A stretch of DNA of 64,000 bases from Bdellovibrionia bacterium (GCA_030427805.1 JAUICP010000003.1:579758-643757), one strand, 5' to 3'; counted from the first letter of the stretch, positions 16,416-25,599 are shown. Made by a program: numbers and translations. Notes: generated by a model from the sequence alone, not told the origin.

Positions 16416-17288
16416 CTAAGCGGCCTGCTTCATGCCAAGTCTGATTGCCTTTTTTCGACCGAAAGGCAAAATTGACTTAGAACTAAAGATTGCATTTTCC
16501 CATTGAACTCCTTTCACATTACATTTCTTAATAACGACTCCTCTCAAATCAGCCTCAGAAAAGTCAACTTTTCGCAAGTCACATTTTTCAAAAAAACTTC
16601 CGTTGAGGCGAGTCTTCGAGAAGCTACTCTTTTTTAAATTACATTTTCTAAAATCAGTTGATACCAATCGAGAATTCAAAAAATGAGTTCCTACTCCAAG
16701 ACAAGACTCAAATCGTGACCAGGATAAAATAGAGGCGAAAAACTCTAAATACGACATATTCATGTCGACAAATACCGAATTCGAAACGATCGACTTGAGT
16801 ACCGTAGCCCTATTTAAGTCACTATCAATGAAATTGGATCGCGAGGCCCTGACACAAAAAAGTTGGCTTTTGCTCAAATTAGTGTCTCTAAAATCAGTCT
16901 CTTTTAAATTCGAAAACTCGATCTTACTTCGCCTAAGATCTGAACCCCTAAAATTGCTACCAGACAACTTTGACCTGAGGACAACAAAATTTGGAATGAA
17001 TAGATAACTCAAATCAGTTTTTGAAATGAGTCGATTTTTTATGTGCACATCTTTATCCTTAGACATTTTTTTTTGTTCAGCCAGACGGTTATTAAAACGT
17101 GATTTAAAGTCGCCAAAGTGGATCGATTGCAATAAAAAGTACGGTGAAAATAAAGCCAGTAGAGCGAAAAAACCGATGAATATAAGAAAGGGCAAGGCAA
17201 AACCAATAGTACATAAACCTAAAGTTGCCAAAATTAGAATAAAAAAACCCTTTAAACTTTCGAAAACAAAAAACATCCTATTCTCCAT
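16416..17288 (-). CDS. Membrane-anchored pentapeptide-repeat protein
   Basis: Two hydrophobic segments (about 10-30 and 33-55) are followed by a cytoplasmic part with A(D/N)LXX-type pentapeptide repeats from about residue 105 to 265 (for example SGSNFRGSDLRRSKIEFSNL). Such repeats fold into a right-handed quadrilateral beta-helix and often serve as protein-interaction surfaces or DNA mimics. The C-terminal tail (LPFGRKKAIRLGMKQ) matches the tail of the soluble pentapeptide protein at 19517 (LPFTKDRAIELGMIL), so the two genes are related. Function unknown. Codon and base use is more A+T-rich than the flanking housekeeping genes. Confidence 0.85.
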   Translation of the reverse strand: MENRMFFVFESLKGFFILILATLGLCTIGFALPFLIFIGFFALLALFSPYFLLQSIHFGDFKSRFNNRLAEQKKMSKDKDVHIKNRLISKTDLSYLFIPNFVVLRSKLSGSNFRGSDLRRSKIEFSNLKETDFRDTNLSKSQLFCVRASRSNFIDSDLNRATVLKSIVSNSVFVDMNMSYLEFFASILSWSRFESCLGVGTHFLNSRLVSTDFRKCNLKKSSFSKTRLNGSFFEKCDLRKVDFSEADLRGVVIKKCNVKGVQWENAIFSSKSILPFGRKKAIRLGMKQAA

Positions 17289-17296
17289 TTCAAAAA

Positions 17297-17698
17297 TTAA
17301 TTTAAGTATCTAAGGCTAGAATTAACCTCTGATAATCTATATGAAAGAACTAGTAAGAGGGCTCTTACTAGTCGACTCGGCTGAATATCTCTTCTACTCA
17401 AAAGTCGCTTAATCTTGTCTACGTTTAAATCGAAGACAGAAATAAAATGCTTTTTAAACTCATAGAAGTCTTCGAAATGGCCTACAGAGGTCGTCTCTAT
17501 TTTTCTTCTTAGACTCATCAACCCCTTAGGCCATAGAGCACTCGTTAACAAACGTTCAATATCCTTATTAATTGCGCCTAATAATTGTCTTTGACTCTCA
17601 AGTGCCGATATTCGTATTTGATCTTGCGTTCGAAATATTTCTCTAAGTATCGAAATTCGACACTGTTCAATAGAAGTCTTTATGCGAATTAAACACAT
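17297..17698 (-). CDS. Hypothetical helical protein (133 aa)
   Basis: Unknown. All-alpha character, basic (many Arg), no signal peptide. ATG 17698 has no ribosome-binding site of its own, but it lies inside the end of the 51-residue ORF upstream (10-nt overlap), so it is probably translated by coupling. Followed after 8 nt by the pentapeptide-repeat gene, forming a three-gene unit. C-terminal helices (LVRALLLVLSYRLSEVN) are amphipathic. Confidence 0.55.
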   Translation of the reverse strand: MCLIRIKTSIEQCRISILREIFRTQDQIRISALESQRQLLGAINKDIERLLTSALWPKGLMSLRRKIETTSVGHFEDFYEFKKHFISVFDLNVDKIKRLLSRRDIQPSRLVRALLLVLSYRLSEVNSSLRYLN

Positions 17699-17844
17699 AT
17701 TAATTGTGACAATACTATCAAGATCCGAAATACTACTGCTTTTAGAATTCTTAAGCTCGAGTTTTTCACTCGAACATCCTTGAAGTTTCCACTTTTTTCT
17801 AATCGATCTTTATATCGATCAATTTCAATAATCTTTTCAATCAT
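17689..17844 (-). CDS. Small ORF, 51 aa, likely translated leader of the hypothetical/pentapeptide unit
   Basis: Starts at ATG 17844, five nt after AAGGAG, and ends at TAA 17689. The product begins MIEKIIEIDRYKDRLEKSGN and ends in a hydrophobic run (AVVFRILIVLSQLICV), so it could be a small membrane-active peptide or a translational leader. Its last 10 nt overlap the start of the next gene, which lacks a Shine-Dalgarno of its own. The strong ribosome-binding site is the main evidence; no homologue is known to me. Confidence 0.55.
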   Translation of the reverse strand: MIEKIIEIDRYKDRLEKSGNFKDVRVKNSSLRILKAVVFRILIVLSQLICV

Positions 17845-17950
17845 ACAAACTCCTTTTTGTATTTCTCAACAAAAAGTAGAACCCATAATAAACTAAAAAA
17901 ATAATTGATTATTTAGAAATTCCGAATCGAAAAAAACAAATTATTTTTAT

Positions 17951-18838
17951 TTAGTGCATTGAAAACCTTCGACTAAATTTTTTGAAAATATTTTGATATT
18001 TGGTTTTCGAAATATCTATTTCAGGCAAAGTCATCCAATAGCTCAAAAGAATGTCATTAATTTTCCCTAAGACGCGAACTTCGCCCTCTCTTTCCCTCTC
18101 ACAAAGACTTAGTTCAGGGACAATAGAAAAACAGGGGTTTCGACTTATAATTTCTAAAATCTGATCATCTGAGTCCATAGAGCCAATAACATCGGGATTT
18201 AAGCCGTGGATTTCAAAAAAGAAGTCTGTCTCTTTTCTAATTTGACTCCCCAGACTAAAACTGACGAAAGGCAAACGATCCAAAGACGATGGAAAATCGT
18301 CTGACCCTACGTTCAGATCGGGATGACATACCGCTATCATTGGTTCAGACCGCATCAGAGAAGAGTGGTAGGAACTACGCCCTAATGGTTGATCAGAGAT
18401 AGCAACATCAACTTTATCCTCTTCAAGGTATTGATTAAGTTGATAAGGTTGACCAAAGAAGAAGTGAGTAGAAATTTCTGCATCCACCCAAAGAAAGTCC
18501 GTTAGGCTCGCAATAAGATTCTTGGGAAGTACATTTTGAAATCCAAACCGCAACTGGATTCTTTTAGACTCGGGCTCACTGGGCTCAATTTCGATCAATT
18601 CCTCTCCGAGTCTAAATATTTTATTAGCCTTAAAAAGTACTTCTTTGCCATAGGCGTTTAGTACTAACTTCTTATTGTTTCTATCGAACAAATCATTGCC
18701 CAAATTTTCCTCAAGAGTCCGTATCTGACCACTCACGGTAGATTGACTAAGATTGAGTTTTTTACAGGCTTTTTTTATCGACCCCTCGTGTGAAACTACA
18801 TAAAAATAGTAGAGCTGATTGTAATTTAAATCTGTCAT
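17951..18838 (-). CDS. LysR-type transcriptional regulator, NhaR-like
   Basis: Winged-HTH N-terminus followed by an effector-binding domain. The N-terminal block (LNYNQLYYFYVVSHEGSI, then KLNLSQSTVSGQIRTLEENLG) is closest in style to NhaR rather than to ordinary LysR proteins, which usually start with L..F. ATG 18838 is chosen because GGGGGGAG lies 4 nt upstream; a longer frame has no such site. NhaR activates sodium/proton antiporter genes, but no antiporter gene is in this window. Target genes are probably adjacent: the hypothetical gene upstream or the unit downstream. Confidence 0.87.
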   Translation of the reverse strand: MTDLNYNQLYYFYVVSHEGSIKKACKKLNLSQSTVSGQIRTLEENLGNDLFDRNNKKLVLNAYGKEVLFKANKIFRLGEELIEIEPSEPESKRIQLRFGFQNVLPKNLIASLTDFLWVDAEISTHFFFGQPYQLNQYLEEDKVDVAISDQPLGRSSYHSSLMRSEPMIAVCHPDLNVGSDDFPSSLDRLPFVSFSLGSQIRKETDFFFEIHGLNPDVIGSMDSDDQILEIISRNPCFSIVPELSLCEREREGEVRVLGKINDILLSYWMTLPEIDISKTKYQNIFKKFSRRFSMH

Positions 18839-18922
18839 TTTCTCCCCCCCCAAAGAAAGACCAGACTCCAACAAATGAACTTTAACATTCGCGAGAACCA
18901 CAGTGATCAGCACCTTAGCATA

Positions 18923-19468
18923 TCATTCATAATTGAGTTGGGACTGCGCAGAAACTTCTTTCAATAGTTTAACTGCCTCTAAACTCTCAGGCATTAAAGA
19001 GTTAAGAATGGTCATTTTTATCTCTACGGGAGAATCGTATTCAATCAGAGCGGAATTTAAAAATATCAAATAATCTTCTAAATAGTTCACAGTTCCATCA
19101 ACCGAAACCTTATTATCACAAATGATTTTCCTTCGATATTCTGAATAACCCTGTAGATCTATTTTCTTAAGTTTCCATGACCTCATTAAACTTAAGATAG
19201 TTTGCATTTTTTTATTCTTATGATCCATTAGCTTTGAATTTAAATGTGCGCCAGAACTTGCCTTCAAAAGTTCTTTATACTGCTGATATAATTCATATTC
19301 ATATTCGAGAATCGGCTCAATCTTATTCACTTCGTCGAACAATATAACATCAGTTTCATAAGAACCAAATGTTTTCGAAAAGAACAAACAAAAAAGTCTA
19401 TAGATCGCAGAGAACGAAAAATGCGAACTAATGACATTCAATTTTTCGATTTTACTAAAACCAATCAT
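18923..19468 (-). CDS. Hypothetical protein (181 aa)
   Basis: Unknown. Mostly helical, charged, no export signal; contains a cluster LFDEVNKIEPILEYEYELYQQYKELL typical of a helical hairpin. AGGAG immediately abuts the ATG at 19468, so the true start may lie slightly downstream (a TTG codon follows within 10 residues). The gene is divergent from the soluble pentapeptide gene at 19517, whose promoter must lie in the short gap. Confidence 0.5.
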   Translation of the reverse strand: MIGFSKIEKLNVISSHFSFSAIYRLFCLFFSKTFGSYETDVILFDEVNKIEPILEYEYELYQQYKELLKASSGAHLNSKLMDHKNKKMQTILSLMRSWKLKKIDLQGYSEYRRKIICDNKVSVDGTVNYLEDYLIFLNSALIEYDSPVEIKMTILNSLMPESLEAVKLLKEVSAQSQLNYE

Positions 19469-19516
19469 CTCCTATTTACTAACAATGAAAAAAGGTCATT
19501 AAATGAGAGGATCAGA

Positions 19517-19876
19517 ATGAATATACCAAAGCAACTCAGCAAGAAACGAGCTTGCCCTTATCTCATCTTCGAATACAGAAATTTTTTTGGGATAAACCTA
19601 TCGTTCAGAAACCTACCAAAAAGTGATTTAAGTCACCTCATTTTCTCTTCGTGTTCACTCAAACACTCTAATCTTAAGTCTTCGGTTCTCTATGATATCG
19701 ATTTGAGCTACGCCGATTTAGAAGGCGCTAACCTCACGCATTGTGATTTACGGGGAGCTAACCTATTTAAAGCAAATTTGAAACGGACGATCCTAAAAGA
19801 CGCGTTCTTTGATAAAGAAACTCGTCTCCCGTTCACTAAGGATCGAGCTATCGAGTTGGGAATGATCTTAGTTTAA
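19517..19876 (+). CDS. Soluble pentapeptide-repeat protein
   Basis: A 119-residue protein without a TM segment. ATG 19517 is preceded by GAGAGG (6 nt), so I trim the longer in-frame extension. About ten pentapeptide units are clear (LSYADLEGANLTHCDLRGAN and neighbours). The C-terminal tail LPFTKDRAIELGMIL repeats that of the membrane-anchored protein at 16416, implying a shared docking element. Possible interaction or DNA-mimic role; no gyrase-protection claim can be made from sequence alone. Confidence 0.85.
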   Translation: MNIPKQLSKKRACPYLIFEYRNFFGINLSFRNLPKSDLSHLIFSSCSLKHSNLKSSVLYDIDLSYADLEGANLTHCDLRGANLFKANLKRTILKDAFFDKETRLPFTKDRAIELGMILV

Positions 19877-19916
19877 TATAAAAAGGGCCCCTCTGATTCA
19901 ACATGGGGCCCTTCTC
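19876..19916 (-). terminator. Strong terminator between convergent genes
   Basis: AAGGGCCCC / GGGGCCCTT (19883-19891 and 19905-19913), a 9-bp G+C-rich stem with a 13-nt loop. On the minus strand it continues into CCTTTTTATATTAAAC, a good U tract for the CBS-domain gene. On the plus strand the U tract is short, so it may also weakly stop the pentapeptide gene. Confidence 0.85.
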
Positions 19917-19927
19917 AGAAGGAGAAT

Positions 19928-20341
19928 TCACTGACAAATACTACTCATGGTACTAAACACAAGACTCTCATCATAGTTATACCTAGCGAGGTCTCCTAAG
20001 CTGAGTATTCCAACCAGCCTTTTGTCTGAGTTCAAAACTGGTAAGCGACGGAGACGATTGTGACTCATCATTTCTCCGACCTCATCCAGCTTTTGATAAT
20101 CAAAACAATACTTTATACCTTCGGTCATAATACCCTCTACACTCTCAGTCATCGAGTTCATTCCTAATGTCACAGCTCGAATAGCTATATCCCTGTCTGT
20201 AATCATTCCGACCAATCTGTCTCCACTCTCAACAGGTATCGAGCCACAGTCGGCATCTTTCATCATAGTGGCCGCTTCCTTTATAGACTTGCCTTTGTTA
20301 ATGACTTTCACATCTTTACTCATTACTTCGCGAACTATCAT
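19928..20341 (-). CDS. CBS-pair domain protein
   Basis: Two CBS motifs fill the 137 residues: VREVMSKDVKVINKGKSIKEAATMM and ESVEGIMTEGIKYCFDYQKL, each followed by the typical MITDRDIAIR or SLGDLAR block. CBS pairs bind adenosine-type nucleotides and regulate partner proteins. The ATG overlaps the stop of the PRC-barrel gene by 4 nt (ATGA) with GGAGG upstream, so it is translationally coupled to it. This two-gene pairing suggests a shared stress or energy-sensing role. Confidence 0.9.
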   Translation of the reverse strand: MIVREVMSKDVKVINKGKSIKEAATMMKDADCGSIPVESGDRLVGMITDRDIAIRAVTLGMNSMTESVEGIMTEGIKYCFDYQKLDEVGEMMSHNRLRRLPVLNSDKRLVGILSLGDLARYNYDESLVFSTMSSICQ

Positions 20342-21117
20342 AATACCTCCTGCCTTCTTTGCTCATGACTTAGCTTCTGAGTTTCCCAATACTTAGGACG
20401 CCCATAGTAATCATATAATTGAAGTTCATAGACTTTATTAATTGGCTCACGACTATTAAACTTAGGAGAATTTACAATTTCTCTTTTAGTAAGATTGAAA
20501 TCCATCTGTCTGTTTGGCCAATCAATATTTTCCACCCAATCTGGCGAAATAAGAACTTTTTCACCTGGAATCCATCGATGGGTTTCAACAACAATATACC
20601 TGATAGCCCAGTTCTGACTGTCGACAATGAAGTCACTAACTTGACCAAACTCATCCTCTTTACAAGAAAGTTTATATCCATTTACTTCACGTATTGACCT
20701 TAAGAATCTTTGATTGTCTTCAGGACTATTTTCCTCCTTCAATTGAATAAGTAGGTCTCTAGGAGTATTCGTCGGCCCCCATAGTGCACCTCCTTTGTAA
20801 TAGGGAGGCCACCCAAAGTGAGAGTAGTACTTATCCTCCCAATATTTAGAAACAGGAGCATCATCTTCCAAATTGGGAGCCTCTTCTATCTCTTTAGCCA
20901 TTAAAGACGTCTTAATAATTTGATTTACATGATTTGGTTCCTGTAAACTCAGGGGTGAAAGTAGAACTCTTCGCCCAGGGAGCCACGTTCCTGTATCAAC
21001 ATCAATATATCGAGTTGTCCATTTTTGATCGTCAAAAATAACATCCTTACATTTTCCAATTCTCGACTGACCTGAGTACACCAAGTACCCTATGATTTCA
21101 CTCAAACTTCTCAGCAT
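20338..21117 (-). CDS. Tandem PRC-barrel domain protein
   Basis: Two PRC-barrel modules: residues about 5-60 (EIIGYLVYSGQSRIGKCKDV and TRYIDVDTGTWLPGRRVLLSP) and about 150-200 (INGYKLSC, EDEFGQVSDFIVDSQNWAIR, YIVVETHRWIPGEKVLISP). These small beta-barrels mediate protein-protein contact, as in RimM and photosynthetic reaction-centre H subunits. Soluble, no TM. The gene overlaps the CBS gene downstream. Proteins of this architecture are common in environmental proteobacteria but rarely characterised. Confidence 0.85.
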   Translation of the reverse strand: MLRSLSEIIGYLVYSGQSRIGKCKDVIFDDQKWTTRYIDVDTGTWLPGRRVLLSPLSLQEPNHVNQIIKTSLMAKEIEEAPNLEDDAPVSKYWEDKYYSHFGWPPYYKGGALWGPTNTPRDLLIQLKEENSPEDNQRFLRSIREVNGYKLSCKEDEFGQVSDFIVDSQNWAIRYIVVETHRWIPGEKVLISPDWVENIDWPNRQMDFNLTKREIVNSPKFNSREPINKVYELQLYDYYGRPKYWETQKLSHEQRRQEVL

Positions 21118-21228
21118 TTAATCTCCTTCCAATCAACAAGGTAAATTGTAGGAGTTAATTAACTATCTGAAAAATTGAAATAGTAGCTAGATCATCATCG
21201 GAATTTTCGATGATACTAGGCACCTGGC

Positions 21229-24027
21229 TTAGGAGGCTTTTGCCAAGGCTGCAGCAGGGACTTGCTCTTCTGAATCAGCTAAATTGAGAAGCAGGTGACC
21301 AAGAGCTTCATCAGAAAAGGGCTTGTAGATGTATCCGTCGATTTTATCTTTAAATTCGTTACTCGGGTCCTCAAAATCGATATTTGTCCCGCCCGTTATG
21401 AAAACAAAATACTTATAGGAGTTTCGGTGCTTGGTTCGAAGCTCATCGAGAAACTGTCCGCCGCTCATGACTGGCATTTTCACATCCGAGATGACGAAGT
21501 CGTACTGTAGACCACCACTTTCTATGGACTCAAGAGCTTCCGCCCCGGTTGCGAATCCGTAAACTTCAAATCCCATGTTTTCAAGCTGGAACCCTACGAT
21601 TTCTCTTATGTCTTCTTCATCATCCAGAAGTAAAACTCGATACTTCCGTTCTTCATTGCTCGAGTTAGGCCCGCTGTCAGGTGAGAGGTCCGGCGCAAGA
21701 GTATTTTTGATATGCTGCGGAAGTCGTAAGTAAAAATCGGTTCCTTCACCTTCGACTGATTGGAAGTCAATCGATCCTGAGTTATGCCCCGCTAATCGTT
21801 GAGCCATTGAAAGCCCGATACCTGTTCCACGATTGACTTCTTTAGTTGTAAAGAAGGGTTCAAATATCTTCTTGGCTATGGCAGAGGGAATCCCCTTACC
21901 ATTGTCAGAAACCTTAAGAACATGTTGATCCCCTTCTGTAAATAGGGAAATCTCTACTTTTCTATTCTCACGCCCCTCACTGGCATCCTTGGCGTTGGCA
22001 ATGAGGTTAAGAATAATTTGCTGGAGTTGCCCTCGAACCGCCAAGACACAAAAGTCATCTTTCGATCCAGAGAGATCGAGAGAAACATGAACACCCTCGC
22101 TCAGGTAAATTTCCCTCAGCATGTCGACTGACTCTTCAATAACTTCTTTTAAACTAAACTCCGAGGTTTCATTGTCGATCGCACGACTAAAATTCCGAAG
22201 ACCTTTGACAATATTTTTTATTCGCTCAGACGCCTGTCCAATTTTATGGGTCAATTCACTGACCTTTTCGTCTTTTGCTGCAGCCTCGACAATACGGCGT
22301 TCGAGCATTTTTAGATACCCGTTAATAATCGAAAGGGGGTTATTGATTTCGTGCCCAACTCCGGCCGCTAATTCACCGATCGAAGCGAGTTTGGCTTGGT
22401 GAATGTCCACTTCTTTTTTGCGTTCCAGTTCTTTTTCAGCGATATACTGAGCGGTGATATCCATATTGAGCCCGGTCATAAAGAGCGGCTCACCTTTTCC
22501 GTTTCGCTCTATTTTCGCGACTCCTCGAATATACTTGGGACTATCATTGGATGTCTTAACTCTAAAGACCGTGTCGAATCCCCCACTCCCCTGAAGAGCA
22601 TCCTGAACGTCTTGTTGGGCCCGTTCAGTCCAATCGGGGTGAAGGCAACTGGCCCAAGCCTCATAGGCATTTCCGAAATCTTTTTCATCAACACCAAAAA
22701 CTTTAAAATTATTAGCATCCCACTCTACATGGTTATTTACAATATCCCATTTGAAAGTACCGATTTTAAATTCAGAAAAAATATGATCTCTTTCACGCTT
22801 GAGTGACTCCACTTCGGTAATATCCATGTGGGTTCCCGTAAAACGAGTGGGGTTCCCATCAGCATCCCAATCAGAAATTCTTCCACGATCGAGAATGTAA
22901 ACCCAATGACCTTCGGCGTGCTTCATCCGGTGAACGTTCTCATAATATTCCGTTTTTCCATCGAGATAGGCTTTAATATCTGAATAACAGGATTCAAGAT
23001 CATCGGGATGAACTCGAGACTCCCAAGTGCTTAGTTCCATAGGAATTTCTTTAACGTCAAGACCAAGCATCTGGCACCAACGAGCATCAAACTCGACACT
23101 ATTATCTTTGAGGTACCAATCCCATACCCCGAGGTTCGCACCTTGCATGGCGAGACTGAAGTATGTTTTAGACTCCCTGAGCTCTTCTTCTCTTTTGACC
23201 TGTTCAGAGACATCTTGAAACGTACCCTCAAGGTGAGTAATCTCACCACTCTTAGCATAAACGGGCAGACCAATTGAGCGAACCCATTTCAAGGTCCCTT
23301 CCGCATCTTTAAACTCGAAGGTATCGTCAAAAGGAATTCCCTTGGCGCACTTATCGAGTAAATCGAGCAATTTCGGGCGCTCATGTTCTAGGTAAAATTC
23401 AATTGCTTTAGACTTTTCAAAAGATCGGTTCGGATCAACTTTGTGAATTTCATAGGTATGTGAAGTCCACTGAACATCGCCTGTTTTTAAATTTAACTTT
23501 CAACCACCGATGTTACCAACCGATTGCAGGCGTTCATTCATGGATTGAATTTCTTCCTTTTCTTGCTCCAAATTCTTGTAAGCACTCACATCTTGGCATG
23601 TGCCCTGAAGGCCAATGACTTTGCCTGAATGATCGAGAGTTCCCTTGCCAAGAGCACGGACCCAAACCACTTTTCCGTCGGGGTGACAGGCACGAAAATC
23701 CATTTGGTAAGGCTTTCCATCTCGCGAACATTTTTGAACAACCGATTGCCAATAGTCTCTATCTTCTTCATGGATGGTTGAACGGTGCCTTTCAAAATCG
23801 GGTTCACCCTTTTCTTTGGACTCCGGAAAAATTTCGAACATCTGATCACTCCAAGAAATCCTGCCGCTGGAAAGGTCATAGGACCACGTCCCTACCTCAC
23901 CAATCGATTCGATGATCTTGAGGTGTTCAGAAAGTTTTGTAGCCTCTTCACCCGACTTCTTAGAACTCATAGAAAATTTATCGGTATTAACCTCTGTTTT
24001 TTTTATTAAGCTTAGGCTAATTTGCAC
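21229..24027 (-). pseudogene. Multi-PAS hybrid histidine kinase interrupted by one in-frame TGA
   Basis: A single open reading frame of 933 codons, including its end stop, is broken only by TGA at 23500-23502 (codon 176). Domain order: PAS (about 35-160), PAS (about 165-285, contains the stop), two further PAS/PAC units, HisKA with phospho-His559 (GHEINNP), HATPase (DNGKGIP, GTGIGLSM) and a C-terminal receiver with Asp848 (ISDVKMP). The stop occupies the place of the Trp that PAS-3 folds carry in G-x-W; the first PAS has EVGTW at the matching place. So TGG to TGA is the simplest account. Downstream sequence is undamaged, so decay is recent, or the stop is read through, or it is a sequencing error. 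The start (GTG 24027 or ATG 23970) is weakly supported. Confidence 0.8.
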
Positions 24028-24136
24028 AACTTTAAGCTTGGCAACTAGAAATGAGATTCAAGAATATAGGGTACTTTTAGACACAATTTCAGAATGAAAC
24101 ACTGTGGGCCTTCGAACATTCAGAGAGGCAAGAAAA

Positions 24137-24213
24137 TGGCCCACCGGGGAAGGTTCGAACTCCCAACCCCCTGATCCGAAGTCAGGTACTCTATCCAGTT
24201 GAGCTACCGGTGG
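24137..24213 (-). tRNA. tRNA-Arg, anticodon TCG
   Basis: A 77-nt cloverleaf with encoded CCA (24137-24139). Acceptor CCACCGG pairs with CCGGTGG; D arm GCTC...GAG; anticodon stem CCTGA/TCAGG with loop CTTCGGA giving anticodon TCG at 24177-24179; T arm GGGAG-TTCGAAC-CTTCC. It reads CGA-family arginine codons. It sits between the histidine kinase and the NYN-domain gene, both on the same strand. Confidence 0.96.
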
Positions 24214-24272
24214 ACGAAGAATATTTGTAGACAAAAGCAAGGGTGATGGCAAGAAAGATTTACGGCAATAAC

Positions 24273-24845
24273 CTAGCTCGAAGACTTCGTCGTTTTCTTC
24301 TTGCTCTGACTGCTTTTATTTTGGCTACTTCCCCGCTTATTCGATTTCGTTTTCTTCTGATTACTTTTGGCTGAAACGGTAAATTCCGTGGTCAGTGGAA
24401 AGTAAAAGTCCGCCGCCTCTTGAATTTCAGGCGAGGTCGACTCGGGCCAAGACCAAATCTCGACGCGACAACCGCGGGATTTTAAAAACCAAATTAATGG
24501 GAGGAAATCCTTGTCTCCGCCCAGCAGTATGACCACATCTAACTTGTCCGCCATTGTAACGGCATCAATCACGATGAATGAATCAGCATTCTTAGTCGGA
24601 CGCTTAATCTCTCCACCGAGACCATGCCAGAAGCTTGTAAACTCGGGGGAAATTTCTTTGTACTCGGGTTTGTAGTAGAGAATTCGCGTGATCTCTCGAT
24701 CACCAATCTTCTCGATAATCATTTTATAGTCAGTTCGAACATCGTGATGTTTTAAACCGCTCATTTCTATGTTTTCAGCATCGATAAAAACACCGACTTT
24801 TTGAAAGAGCAGATTTTTATGAACTTCAGAAGCATGTCTCTTCAT
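24273..24845 (-). CDS. NYN-domain (PIN-like) putative RNase with basic tail
   Basis: The NYN fold of the PIN superfamily covers about residues 15-135. Acidic residues expected for metal binding are present: VFIDAENIEM near the N-terminus and ILLGGDKDFLPLIWFLKSRG in the middle. The last 40 residues are a Lys/Ser-rich tail (KSNQKKTKSNKRGSSQNK) suited to RNA binding. Some bacterial NYN proteins process tRNA or rRNA; a specific substrate cannot be read from sequence. Next to tRNA-Arg, which may be chance. Confidence 0.85.
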   Translation of the reverse strand: MKRHASEVHKNLLFQKVGVFIDAENIEMSGLKHHDVRTDYKMIIEKIGDREITRILYYKPEYKEISPEFTSFWHGLGGEIKRPTKNADSFIVIDAVTMADKLDVVILLGGDKDFLPLIWFLKSRGCRVEIWSWPESTSPEIQEAADFYFPLTTEFTVSAKSNQKKTKSNKRGSSQNKSSQSKKKTTKSSS

Positions 24846-24941
24846 GGGGCATCCAAGTCAAAAGCAATAGACACTTCAAGCTCGCAGTAAAACCCTTGAA
24901 TGACAAGAGAATTTGTAGACCCTCTGGTTCAGACTTTTATG

Positions 24942-24960
24942 AACTTGAGAATCATTATCA
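24942..24960. promoter_or_regulatory. Candidate Fur box upstream of fur
   Basis: GAACTTGAGAATCATTATC: the right half (AATCATTATC) matches the classical Fur consensus exactly, the left half partly. A second ATTCTCATT-type element follows about 25 nt later (24974-24985). The location, about 130 nt before the fur start, fits autoregulation, a common design in this family. Confidence 0.6.
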
Positions 24961-25089
24961 AAATAATTGACTTTCATTCTCATTTAGATCAATCTAGCAA
25001 AAACTCTCGGACCTTGAAATTCAATGGCTCCCCGGAGTTCGATCTCAAGAACTCCCACACTTGATGGGACCTTCGAAAAAGGAATTACG

Positions 25090-25599
25090 ATGAGTGACAT
25101 ACCGCTTCTCCCCAATCATCAATCGGGCCCCAAAAAGCTCACTCCAGAACAAGAAAACCAACAGCTCAAAAAAATCATCCGCGAGCTCGGTTTAAAGGTC
25201 ACCCAGCAACGAATGGATATTCTTCGCATCGTTAAAGCCGGAGATCGCCACTTTACCGCTCAGGATATTTTTGAAGCCGTTTCTGAAACCAATACATCCA
25301 TTGGTTTTGCCACGGTCTATCGCTTCCTGAAAGCACTCTCCGCTAAGGCCTTTGTTACGGAGGTGCGCATGGGGGGAATGCCCGCGCGCTACGAGTGGTC
25401 AAGCCAAGAACACCACGACCACCTTACCTGCACGGTTTGTGGCAAAGTCGTTGAATTTGAAAACGATGAAATAGAAAAGCTGCAAGAAGAAGTGGCAAAG
25501 AGTTTGGGCTTTGTTCTGACGGATCACATTTTAGAACTTTTTGGTGTCTGTAGTAGTAGTCACTGTCAAAAAGTTTACAAATCCGCACCCGAGTCTTAG
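25090..25599 (+). CDS. fur: Fur-family ferric uptake regulator
   Basis: Metal-dependent repressor of iron-acquisition genes. The 169-residue product starts at ATG 25090 with AAGGA upstream; the longer frame from 25024 is rejected. DNA-binding region: GLKVTQQRMDILRIV, HFTAQDIFEAV and TSIGFATVYRFLKAL. Metal region: the HHDHLTCTVCGKVVEF block and a C-terminal GVCSSSHC, giving the Cys4-type zinc site plus the His-rich regulatory site. I cannot distinguish Fur from Zur or PerR with certainty, but the upstream Fur-box-like site favours Fur. The next gene starts directly after its stop (TAG-ATG). Confidence 0.9.
   Translation: MSDIPLLPNHQSGPKKLTPEQENQQLKKIIRELGLKVTQQRMDILRIVKAGDRHFTAQDIFEAVSETNTSIGFATVYRFLKALSAKAFVTEVRMGGMPARYEWSSQEHHDHLTCTVCGKVVEFENDEIEKLQEEVAKSLGFVLTDHILELFGVCSSSHCQKVYKSAPES

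Noticed and set aside
17699-17950. Long protein-coding gene in the A+T-rich gap
   Set aside because: Only the 51-residue ORF has a ribosome-binding site; the rest is stop-rich in all frames I read.
25024-25089. Longer N-terminus for Fur
   Set aside because: No ribosome-binding site there; the extension is not Fur-like and ATG 25090 has AAGGA.
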